Source of the DNA: a virus
Length of the DNA stretch: 25,819 bases
IMG/VR virus record: IMGVR_UViG_3300044636_000525
Coordinates: 1-25,819 of that record
Strand: one strand, 5' to 3'
Part shown: positions 15,890 to 20,525 of the stretch, piece after piece
Layout of the letters: the number at the start of each line of letters is the position of its first letter
How positions within the stretch are numbered: the stretch's first letter is position 1
Made by a program: the position numbers and the translations under genes
The notes under the pieces: generated by a model
Database searches by the model: none
What the model saw: only the letters and a program-made list of their open reading frames with translations
Told to the model about the DNA's origin: nothing

Positions 15890-15955
15890 TCGCAACTCTC
15901 CTTGCCGGATTGTTTATCTCCTCCGGTGAGCAGCGTTAGCTGCGAGAGTGAGCAT
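15835..15955 (-). promoter_or_regulatory. Structured leader: three-way helix hiding a GTG start plus adjacent hairpin
   Basis: Read on the minus strand, ATGCTCACTC (15955-15946) pairs perfectly with GAGTGAGCAT (15891-15882). Inside this 10-bp helix are two hairpins: GCAGC-TAAC-GCTGC (15943-15930) and CCGGA...TCCGG (15926-15905), whose loop holds GGAGGAG. Next to it is a second inverted repeat, ATAGTAC-CCCCC-AAGA against TCTTGGGGG-A-GTACTAT (15883-15835) with one bulged base and a 17-base loop. The right arm of the first helix contains the GTG start of the 38-aa ORF. The structures are visible directly; a control function is inference. Confidence 0.45.
15914..15955 (-). CDS. Possible 13-aa leader peptide
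   Basis: ATG 15955-15953 opens MLTLAANAAHRRR, followed by TAA. The first four codons (ATG CTC ACT C) are the left arm of the helix that pairs with the GTG start region of the 38-aa ORF, and the stop falls just after a GGAGGAG. Ribosomes reading this leader would open the helix. No clear ribosome site precedes it, so this is a candidate only, listed because of its placement. Confidence 0.2.
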   Translation of the reverse strand: MLTLAANAAHRRR

Positions 15956-16017
15956 CTGGGCGAAGCCTAGTGCGAACGGCAACGCGAAGCTAGAAGTAAG
16001 ACAATCTTACTAGCGAG

Positions 16018-16038
16018 TAAAAAGTAAGCTCTAGCTTA
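16018..16038 (-). terminator. Weak intrinsic terminator after the 67-aa membrane gene
   Basis: On the minus strand the stop codon of the 67-aa gene falls in the stem TAAGC-TAGA-GCTTA (16038-16025), followed by CTTTTT. The stem is only 5-6 bp, so it would be a weak or partial terminator. It separates the two small genes to the right from the terminase block. Another short hairpin, AGTAAGA-TTG-TCTTACT on this strand (about 15996-16012), lies just downstream and could assist. Confidence 0.4.
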
Positions 16039-16239
16039 AGAACAGATAATCCAAAGTATAGCCAACTCAAACGTGTTAAGCTGCATCTCTTGCGCGTTCA
16101 CCAGGCTTAAGCCCCACTTAAGCGCGATATGCAGCACATAACCTGCGCTTAATGCGAATATAAGCGACTTAAACTTACTCTTAAGCCGATCAAGCGTGTC
16201 ATATACCGCCAACTTGTCTTTGAGCGTCACTTTATGCAT
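16036..16239 (-). CDS. Small membrane protein
   Basis: A 67-aa protein. A charged N-terminus (MHKVTLKDKLAVYDTLDRLK) is followed by a hydrophobic segment at about 26-46 (LIFALSAGYVLHIALKWGLSLV) and a second short hydrophobic end (about 56-66, FELAILWIIC). It may be a two-pass or hairpin membrane protein of the inner membrane. It overlaps the end of the 128-aa gene by 13 bases, so the two are co-translated. Function is unknown; early takeover of the membrane or superinfection exclusion are possible roles for such proteins, but nothing here singles one out. Confidence 0.65.
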   Translation of the reverse strand: MHKVTLKDKLAVYDTLDRLKSKFKSLIFALSAGYVLHIALKWGLSLVNAQEMQLNTFELAILWIICS

Positions 16240-16613
16240 ATGGTCTTGTTCTTAACCCGGATCTTCTGACCTTTACGAAAGTTAAAGCCCCTAGCACCCA
16301 CAAACACTTTGTCAGCCATATCAGTCTTAACCCAGCGACTGTTCGGATATAACATGACAATCGTCTGTTCCGTAACCGCATCACTTGCCAACAACTGCTG
16401 CGGCTCAGGTTGCGCCTCCTCCACGATAGCCGGCTCCTGCTCGGTCACATCACAAGCCAGCGTGCCATCCAACAGGTCACTGCGATAAATACGACGGATA
16501 CCGCGAAACGCCTTGCGCTCGATATAGTCCACGTCCTGCTTGTACGACATAGGCCGATACGCCGGGCCTAAGTGCTGCTTAACCGTCTTCTCGCTGAGTG
16601 TGTACTTGGTCAT
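16227..16613 (-). CDS. Hypothetical protein, first leftward gene
   Basis: A 128-aa protein. Residues 1-50 are basic and helical (LSEKTVKQHLGPAYRPMSYK, then RKAFRGIRRIYRSDLL), residues 55-80 are an acidic proline-containing linker (VTEQEPAIVEEAQPEPQQLL), and the C-terminal third is a compact beta-like domain (VMLYPNSRWVKTDMADKVFV, ending in a basic strand pair). This order of basic head, acidic linker and small domain would fit a regulator or adaptor, but I do not recognise the family. It is the first gene of the leftward strand beside the divergent region, where operator-like repeats begin 27 bases before its ATG. Confidence 0.65.
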   Translation of the reverse strand: MTKYTLSEKTVKQHLGPAYRPMSYKQDVDYIERKAFRGIRRIYRSDLLDGTLACDVTEQEPAIVEEAQPEPQQLLASDAVTEQTIVMLYPNSRWVKTDMADKVFVGARGFNFRKGQKIRVKNKTICIK

Positions 16614-16625
16614 AGTACAAGCGAC

Positions 16626-16675
16626 GCTACACTAGCACGGTGTAGCATGCAAGGTGAGTGTAGCGTGCAGGGTAA
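16626..16675. repeat. Operator-like heptamer repeats (GTGTAGC)
   Basis: Three copies of GTGTAGC occur in 50 bases: one inverted (GCTACAC, 16626-16632) and two direct (16640-16646 and 16658-16664). The direct copies belong to two abutting 18-base repeats, GTGTAGCATGCAAGGTGA (16640-16657) and GTGTAGCGTGCAGGGTAA (16658-16675), with 14 of 18 bases equal. The inverted copy pairs with the first direct copy across 7 bases. The array ends 13 bases from the ATG of the first leftward gene, where a regulator would block or steer its promoter. Confidence 0.6.
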
Positions 16676-17220
16676 GCGCGAAAGGGGGCCAGTTGGCGAA
16701 AAAAAGTCTGAGGGGGGCTATGCGTCGCCGTCGTCGCCGGTCGAGCCTGGTCGACCCCCGCCCCCCCTGTCGTTGGTTTTCACGCGTCAAAATGCATTCC
16801 TACAGAGTAAAACTCCACTCTATTTGACTTGTCTTGTATTGTGTTATGGCCAACCTACTGAAGCGCAACAGCTTGCAAGGGCTGGTCAAACGGCAGGTGT
16901 AGGGATGGTGCGTTTGATGCTCGGCGGACCACGAGTGACGGGCTGGAACGGGCTGCCAAGTGCGAGCTGCGGGGCTGCCGTGAGCGCGCGCGGTCGTTGC
17001 TTGTGGCGTGGGGGCTGTAACGCATTTACTTCGTGTACGAACTATTTCCCCCACACACGCACGCCCGCTCTCTCGCCGCACGCCCGCACTCGCCCGCACT
17101 CCGCAGCACGTCCCACAGTCACGCCTCTCGTGCACTCACCGAGCCGCACTCACTCGCACGCACGCACTCACCAGGCACGCACGCACTACGCACTTTTCTT
17201 TGCCTATCGTCACTTTTTTG

Positions 17221-17258
17221 TTGCTTACTTGTGCAAAGCGCCGTATTTTTGCCCTCGT
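17221..17258 (+). promoter_or_regulatory. Candidate sigma70-like promoter, leaderless rightward transcript
   Basis: TTGCTT (17221-17226), a 17-base spacer and TATTTT (17244-17249) match the -35 and -10 boxes at four of six positions each. The start point would fall around 17256, only a few bases before the ATG at 17259, so the first rightward gene may be read from a leaderless mRNA. The boxes are imperfect, and an AT-rich stretch can produce them by chance. Confidence 0.35.
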
Positions 17259-17453
17259 ATGAATAACACATCACTAATCGACTCCCTAAACGCAGAGCTG
17301 CAATCCGCACAAGCTGAATTGCTTGCACTCCGCACAGCGGGCACGCTTGGCATGCCAATCACAGAGGCTTATCTGCGTATCTTAAACGCAACAAATGCTT
17401 TAATGGCCTACAGAGTCGCCGTATTAGAGCGCGCTTGTGTCACGCTGGCCTAA
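17259..17453 (+). CDS. Small helical hypothetical protein
   Basis: A 64-aa protein starting MNNTSLIDSLNAELQSAQAE, then LLALRTAGTLGMPITEAYLR. It is almost entirely helical with leucine/alanine heptads (about residues 6-27), so it may form a coiled-coil dimer. The frame is also part of a much longer open frame from the control region, but this ATG begins where protein-like sequence starts and lies next to a candidate promoter. Function unknown; first gene of the rightward set. Confidence 0.6.
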   Translation: MNNTSLIDSLNAELQSAQAELLALRTAGTLGMPITEAYLRILNATNALMAYRVAVLERACVTLA

Positions 17454-17473
17454 CCTCAACCAACCCAACTTTT

Positions 17474-17605
17474 ATGCCCATCGAATCCATGAACACACTA
17501 GAACACATCGCTTATGTCCGTCTCTCCCTTCAGCTTATGGCTGCAGGCTGCTTGCTGATCACCGCAACCCTGTGGTTGTCAGCGCTTAAAGACGCTCGCA
17601 AGTAA
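17474..17605 (+). CDS. Single-pass small membrane protein
   Basis: A 43-aa protein with one membrane segment (about residues 19-36, LQLMAAGCLLITATLWLS) and a short basic end KDARK. An internal ATG five codons in (MNTLEHIAYV) is an alternative start. It is preceded by an A/C-rich leader with no Shine-Dalgarno sequence. Such tiny membrane proteins are frequent in phage early regions; the role is unknown. Confidence 0.6.
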   Translation: MPIESMNTLEHIAYVRLSLQLMAAGCLLITATLWLSALKDARK

Positions 17606-17619
17606 AACTCAGCAACCTA

Positions 17620-17639
17620 ACACACTACAAACAAAACAT
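17620..17639 (+). repeat. G-free 20-nt leader repeat, copy 1 (before ArdA)
   Basis: acacactacaaacaaaacat stands directly before the ATG at 17640. The same 20 bases, with one or two changes, stand directly before the ATGs at 18180 and 18461. It contains no G and no Shine-Dalgarno sequence, and is expected to be unstructured in mRNA. Confidence 0.85.
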
Positions 17640-18149
17640 ATGACAACCACAACAGAACCCAGAATATACGTTGGAACTTACGCCAAGTACGCAAGCGGCT
17701 CAATCAAGGGAGCTTGGATCGATCTTGATGGGCATGACGCTGATTCATTCCGCGAAGCATGCTTGGAACTACATGCAGATGAGCAAGATCCTGAGCTGAT
17801 GTTTCAAGACTTTGAAGGCTTTCCCAAAAGCTTTTACTCTGAATCCTCTGTGCCGCAGATGCTTTGGGACTGGATTGCGTGCACTGAGCGAGAGCGCGAT
17901 CTTTGGGAGGCTTACGCGGAGGCTGTAGGCTATCCGATAGAGGAAACTACGCTTGACCAAGCTCAAGAGGCTTTCGCTGGCGAATATGACGACGTTGAAC
18001 ATTTTTGCGAGGAACACTGTGAGGAAACCGAATGCCTCTCGGGAATCCCTGATTTCCTACGCGACTGCATAGACTGGCGCGCCGTGTGGCAGTCCGCGCT
18101 GCGATATGACTACTGCGAACACAACGGAATGTTTTTTCGTAACAACTAA
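17640..18149 (+). CDS. ardA: ArdA antirestriction protein
   Basis: A 169-aa, very acidic protein, the usual ArdA length. The start 'PRIYVGTYAKYASGSIKGAW' followed by IDLDG, the 'FQDFEGFPKSFYSES' segment, the 'EAFAGEYDDVEHFCEEHCEE' stretch and the end 'IPDFLRDCIDWRAVWQSALR' then YDYCEHNGMFFRNN follow the ArdA family order. ArdA dimers mimic bent B-form DNA and occupy type I restriction-modification enzymes, blocking cleavage and often methylation. The gene is preceded by the G-free leader repeat. Early expression would protect incoming DNA. Extra cysteines near 120-130 are unusual but do not disturb the pattern. Confidence 0.93.
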   Translation: MTTTTEPRIYVGTYAKYASGSIKGAWIDLDGHDADSFREACLELHADEQDPELMFQDFEGFPKSFYSESSVPQMLWDWIACTERERDLWEAYAEAVGYPIEETTLDQAQEAFAGEYDDVEHFCEEHCEETECLSGIPDFLRDCIDWRAVWQSALRYDYCEHNGMFFRNN

Positions 18150-18159
18150 CAAGCATCAA

Positions 18160-18179
18160 ACACACTACAAACAAAACAC
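18160..18179 (+). repeat. G-free 20-nt leader repeat, copy 2
   Basis: acacactacaaacaaaacac stands directly before the ATG at 18180 and differs from copy 1 only in the last base. It serves the 65-aa gene. Confidence 0.85.
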
Positions 18180-18377
18180 ATGAAAACTAAAGCAGAACAA
18201 GAATTTTTAAAAGAACTTAAGGCGTTGCTTCAAAAGTATAATGTTTCTATACAGGCTGGTATAGAGTCTGACCCTCAAGGGATATACGGTGAGCATATGG
18301 CAATATTTGACTCTGGAGAAAACCCTGTTTACAGAGTCGAAGGATGGTCTTTATGTCAATCAGACATTTGGGCCTAG
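18180..18377 (+). CDS. Small hypothetical protein
   Basis: A 65-aa protein with 'FLKELKALLQKYNVSIQAGI' at the start, then 'GEHMAIFDSGENPVYRVEGW'. 'LxxLLxKYNVSI' followed by a short beta domain is a pattern I have seen in small phage proteins, with no known role. Its TAG lies inside a hairpin (18370-18391), which may act on the message. The A/T-rich, G-free leader repeat precedes it. Confidence 0.7.
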   Translation: MKTKAEQEFLKELKALLQKYNVSIQAGIESDPQGIYGEHMAIFDSGENPVYRVEGWSLCQSDIWA

Positions 18378-18434
18378 CAATCTAGGTTCCCACACTGCGT
18401 CTCTGCGGGGACGTAGTAGGGAGCAAAGTGCTCC
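18370..18434 (+). other. Hairpin cluster between small genes
   Basis: GGG-CCTAG-CAAT-CTAGG-TT-CCC (18370-18391) covers the stop of the 65-aa gene. GGAGCA-AAG-TGCTCC (18420-18434) is a perfect 6-bp hairpin. Between them CTGCGTC and GACGTAG can pair with one wobble. No U-tract follows any of them, so they resemble processing or stability elements more than intrinsic terminators. Confidence 0.5.
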
Positions 18435-18440
18435 ACACAA

Positions 18441-18460
18441 ACACACTACAAACAAAATAT
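18441..18460 (+). repeat. G-free 20-nt leader repeat, copy 3 (before GP88-like gene)
   Basis: acacactacaaacaaaatat stands directly before the ATG at 18461; it differs from copy 1 at one position (position 18). Confidence 0.85.
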
Positions 18461-19066
18461 ATGCAGTTTACCTTATCACAACCATCAAAAATGCCTTGCC
18501 AAGGCTGGTCTGTTCCCGCTCTCGCATGTAAGACCGGCTCCAAACTCGCACAGGTTGAGGGATCCGTCTGCCATGGCTGCTACGCACTAAAAGGGTTCTA
18601 CCGTATGCCAAACGTCCAGAGAACCTTGCAAGCGAGACTCGCTCTAATGGAATCGCCGCAATGGGTGCCAGCGATGATTGCCAAGATTCGCGACACGGAG
18701 AAAAGCGGTTTCTTCCGTTGGTTCGATAGTGGCGACCTTCAAAGCATCAAGACGCTGAAAGCAATCGTCCGCATCGCTATCGCTTTGCCAGAGATACAGT
18801 TTTGGCTCCCCACAAAAGAGTACGGCATCGTCTCCGAGTACGTTGAATTGTTCGGCTCATTCCCTCCAAACCTGACGGTGCGTTTGTCCGCCTATATGGT
18901 AGATAAAGCTGGGCCCAACAGCCTAGCGGAGGGCTTAGGCGTCACCACAAGCGAAGTCTCATCAACGGCGGGTACATGTCCGGCGCCTACGCAAGGAAAC
19001 AAATGCGGCGAGTGCCGGGCATGCTGGAACAAAGACATTCAGACTGTCACCTATAGACTCCACTAG
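18461..19066 (+). CDS. GP88-family cysteine-rich protein, predicted Fe-S binding
   Basis: A 201-aa protein, started at the ATG directly after the leader repeat rather than 11 codons upstream. It has the GP88 (gene product 88) family layout: 'SKMPCQGWSVPALACKTGSK' at the start, 'VEGSVCHGCYALKGFYRMPN' around C37 and C40, 'FFRWFDSGDLQS' at 84-95, 'FWLPTKE' at 114-120, 'LTVRLSAYMVD' at 138-148, and a C-terminal cluster C173-x8-C182-x2-C185-x2-C188. Eight cysteines in two clusters resemble metal or Fe-S ligands, with the middle resembling a shortened barrel of the radical-SAM kind. The family is common in phages but its reaction is not known. It is not proven here to bind a cluster. Confidence 0.85.
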   Translation: MQFTLSQPSKMPCQGWSVPALACKTGSKLAQVEGSVCHGCYALKGFYRMPNVQRTLQARLALMESPQWVPAMIAKIRDTEKSGFFRWFDSGDLQSIKTLKAIVRIAIALPEIQFWLPTKEYGIVSEYVELFGSFPPNLTVRLSAYMVDKAGPNSLAEGLGVTTSEVSSTAGTCPAPTQGNKCGECRACWNKDIQTVTYRLH

Positions 19067-19085
19067 CATCCAACTAAACAAACAC

Positions 19086-19295
19086 ATGAGAATTCCCACA
19101 CTAATCAAAGCTAAAGCCTCTCTAGAGGCAGCCATTTGGTTTCACGAAAACGCTGATATGCGTCTTTCATTAATGGATGACGCTATGAAGGCCATAGAGG
19201 CCGCCATTGAGGCCGTCAACGGCGCAAAAGAGGATGCGCACCGTATGGAAGGTCGCGCAAACGTAGACACCGAGCTATTGGAGGAGCTGGCCTAA
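19086..19295 (+). CDS. Small acidic helical protein
   Basis: A 69-aa protein, MRIPTLIKAKASLEAAIWFH followed by alanine/glutamate-rich helices (MKAIEAAIEAVNGAKEDAHR). Predicted to be a helical hairpin. Its leader (AACTAAACAAACAC) is a shorter relative of the G-free leader. Its TAA overlaps the next ATG (TAATG), and it supplies a GGAGGAG site for that gene. Function unknown. Confidence 0.65.
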   Translation: MRIPTLIKAKASLEAAIWFHENADMRLSLMDDAMKAIEAAIEAVNGAKEDAHRMEGRANVDTELLEELA

Positions 19296-19582
19296 TGTAC
19301 TACAAAGTTAAATTACACGTTGATCCGTTCGCGGATCAGTTAACCCCAGAGGTGTATCGCAACCCCTCATCGGCGCATGCAGACGCCCAAAGGATGTATG
19401 ACGATGGCGAGTATAGCGTTGTCCCATACACGCTCCCAGAGCGCCTAGAATCGGCTCTCTCGCGACTGTGGCGAGCCGATGCCAACGGAGCGGCCGCATC
19501 GATGTCTGACCTGTTTGATGGGTACGACCCCGAGTTGTTGGTTGATGAGATAGAGCGTGCGCTTGCTAACATGGACGCCTAA
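19295..19582 (+). CDS. Small acidic hypothetical protein
   Basis: A 95-aa protein beginning MYYKVKLHVDPFADQLTPEV and ending in helices 'GYDPELLVDEIERALANMDA'. Translation starts at the TAATG junction, with GGAGGAG 9 bases before. The middle has 'DGEYSVVPYTLPERLESALS', so it looks like a folded beta-alpha domain. I do not recognise it. It is the last gene before the strong terminator at 19600. Confidence 0.65.
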   Translation: MYYKVKLHVDPFADQLTPEVYRNPSSAHADAQRMYDDGEYSVVPYTLPERLESALSRLWRADANGAAASMSDLFDGYDPELLVDEIERALANMDA

Positions 19583-19599
19583 CCCATCGCTAAGGAAAC

Positions 19600-19628
19600 G
19601 CCCCTAGGTTCACCGCCTAGGGGCTTTT
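19600..19628 (+). terminator. Rho-independent terminator
   Basis: GCCCCTAGG (19600-19608), loop TTCACCG, CCTAGGGGC (19616-19624), then TTTT. A 9-bp GC-rich stem with a 7-base loop and a U-tract is a textbook intrinsic terminator for the rightward set. It lies 18 bases after the stop of the 95-aa gene. Confidence 0.9.
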
Positions 19629-19691
19629 GCGCGCCCTTTTCTCGTATGATCTAACCTTCTCACATTCAATTCTTTCGCGCCTTTTTGGTCT

Positions 19692-19718
19692 GAAAAGCAT
19701 CACTTTTTGACGCTTTTC
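19692..19718. terminator. Second inverted repeat, possible bidirectional terminator
   Basis: GAAAAGCATCA (19692-19702) and TGACGCTTTTC (19708-19718) pair over 11 bases with one mismatch, across a CTTTT loop. With A and T runs on the two arms it could serve either strand as a backup terminator. The stem is weak. Confidence 0.4.
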
Positions 19719-19802
19719 CACGCCAAACGCACGCACGCACCCATACCCAGTACCCGCATCGCCGCATCATCCAGGCCGTTTTCGGCTTTCGGTTTGCCCA
19801 GG

Positions 19803-19935
19803 CCAAAACCAAATTTGAAATTTGAATTTAGAAAACCAATTTTGATTTTGAAATCACCAATACTATTTTGATTTTGAAATCTGGAATCAGAAAAGCAAAT
19901 TTGATTTCAGATAAGCAAAACCAAAACCAAAAGCA
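19803..19935. repeat. AT-rich iteron-like repeats
   Basis: ATTTTGATTTTGAAATC occurs twice exactly (19839-19855, 19865-19881), 26 bases apart. Related words flank it: AAAACCAAATTTGAAATTTG (19805-19824), CAAATTTGATTTCAG (19896-19910) and AAACCAAAACCAAAAGC near 19918-19934. AAAACCAAATTTGAA (19805-19819) recurs exactly at 20427-20441 inside a minus-strand gene. The tract is far more AT-rich than its surroundings and lies between a terminator and the next ATG. Confidence 0.7.
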
Positions 19936-19938
19936 CAT

Positions 19939-20133
19939 ATGAAAACCTACAGAGTCAAAATCGTTTCACGCTACGAAGACGGCACAGAGGAAGAAATAAT
20001 GCACGTCAGTGCCTATGATGCCTCTCACGCCGAAGAAAAGGCCTTTGAGGCTTGCGGAGGGCCATCAGGCCACTGTGGCAACGTAACGTTTCACGCTACG
20101 CTACTCAAATCCCGTCGAATTCCACGGAATTAA
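19939..20133 (+). CDS. Small hypothetical protein, last rightward gene
   Basis: A 64-aa protein MKTYRVKIVSRYEDGTEEEI then MHVSAYDASHAEEKAFEACG, ending in a basic tail. A beta-strand start with 'V.A.DA..AE.KA' resembles small phage and bacterial domains that carry a 'YDAxHAxExA' helix, but the family is not known to me. It has no Shine-Dalgarno sequence; a C/A-rich leader precedes it. Its TAA overlaps the TAA of the minus-strand 60-aa gene, so the two operons converge with no gap. Confidence 0.7.
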   Translation: MKTYRVKIVSRYEDGTEEEIMHVSAYDASHAEEKAFEACGGPSGHCGNVTFHATLLKSRRIPRN

Positions 20134-20138
20134 TTCCG
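20125..20138. repeat. Palindrome over two convergent stop codons
   Basis: CGGAATTAATTCCG is a perfect 14-bp palindrome. It contains the TAA of the rightward gene (20131-20133) and the TAA of the leftward gene (20132-20130). It is too short to be a terminator, and no U-tract follows. Confidence 0.7.
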
Positions 20139-20312
20139 CCCCAACCCTCGCGCCTCTCGCGCAACCTGGCGCAAGCTCTGGAGCAGCACCCGGAGCCTCT
20201 GCGCCAGTGCCGTCTCACGCCTATGCACTAGCACATACATCCGCTTCCACTTCGCAGCTTCACTCGCATAAAACTCTGCCTCTTCCTCTAGAGCTGCGCA
20301 GTCCTGGCACAT
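20130..20312 (-). CDS. Small coiled-coil protein, last gene of the early operon
   Basis: A 60-aa protein MCQDCAALEEEAEFYASEAA then KWKRMYVLVHRRETALAQRL. The start at 20312 is chosen because GGAG lies 9 bases upstream; a longer frame to 20366 lacks a ribosome site. It is a single amphipathic helix with a C-x-x-C at the start and a basic end. It overlaps the 77-aa gene by 25 bases. Function unknown. Confidence 0.55.
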   Translation of the reverse strand: MCQDCAALEEEAEFYASEAAKWKRMYVLVHRRETALAQRLRVLLQSLRQVAREARGLGRN

Positions 20313-20521
20313 AGTTCGCTCTCCAAGCGTGCTATCCTGACATGCTGCGCCGTGATCACGCGCCAATACCGCTCGGTAAGATCGCGCAGGTCGAGCACCT
20401 CGTTGGCCAAATCAATCCCGCTCGGTAAAACCAAATTTGAATTTGGAATCTCCAAAAGCAATTTCGAATCTAGCTTGAAATTTGGAAGGCTGACTTCCGA
20501 TTTACAAGGTTGCTCTGCCAT
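20288..20521 (-). CDS. Small hypothetical protein
   Basis: A 77-aa protein from ATG 20521-20519: MAEQPCKSEVSLPNFKLDSK, then helices with 'YWRVITAQHVRIARLESELC'. The start follows the TerS-like stop by 4 bases. The first half is polar; its codons contain the AAATTTG words also found in the intergenic repeats at 19.8 kb, which may mean the repeat has a non-coding purpose. Function unknown. Confidence 0.6.
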   Translation of the reverse strand: MAEQPCKSEVSLPNFKLDSKLLLEIPNSNLVLPSGIDLANEVLDLRDLTERYWRVITAQHVRIARLESELCARTAQL

Positions 20522-20525
20522 CGCA

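Larger units (their letters stand above)
16614..17258. promoter_or_regulatory. Gene-free divergent control region
   Basis: This 645-base region separates leftward and rightward transcription. From left to right it holds GTGTAGC operator-like repeats (16626-16675), G-runs (16684-16689, 16713-16718), C-runs (16755-16759, 16761-16767), a plus-strand TTGACT near 16824, and from 17040 to 17190 a C-rich, G-poor low-complexity tract built of CGCAC, GCACTC and ACGC words. A long plus-strand frame crosses it but encodes repetitive R/H/T/P sequence and is not accepted as a gene. It probably carries both promoters and may be an origin, since base skew changes here; neither is proven. Confidence 0.55.

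Noticed and set aside
15552-16035. tRNA or other structured RNA gene in the gap right of terminase
   Set aside because: No acceptor/T-arm pattern with GTTCRA was found on either strand; the hairpins are explained by the leader and micro-ORFs.
16860-16920. An 18-codon plus-strand frame (MANLLKRNSLQGLVKRQV) after TTGACT
   Set aside because: It has no ribosome site and no coupling with a neighbour, and chance short frames are common here.
16572-17258. A long plus-strand open frame (part of a 293-codon frame) through the divergent region
   Set aside because: It encodes low-complexity R/H/T/P sequence, overlaps the first leftward gene, and becomes protein-like only after the ATG at 17259, which is taken as the real start.
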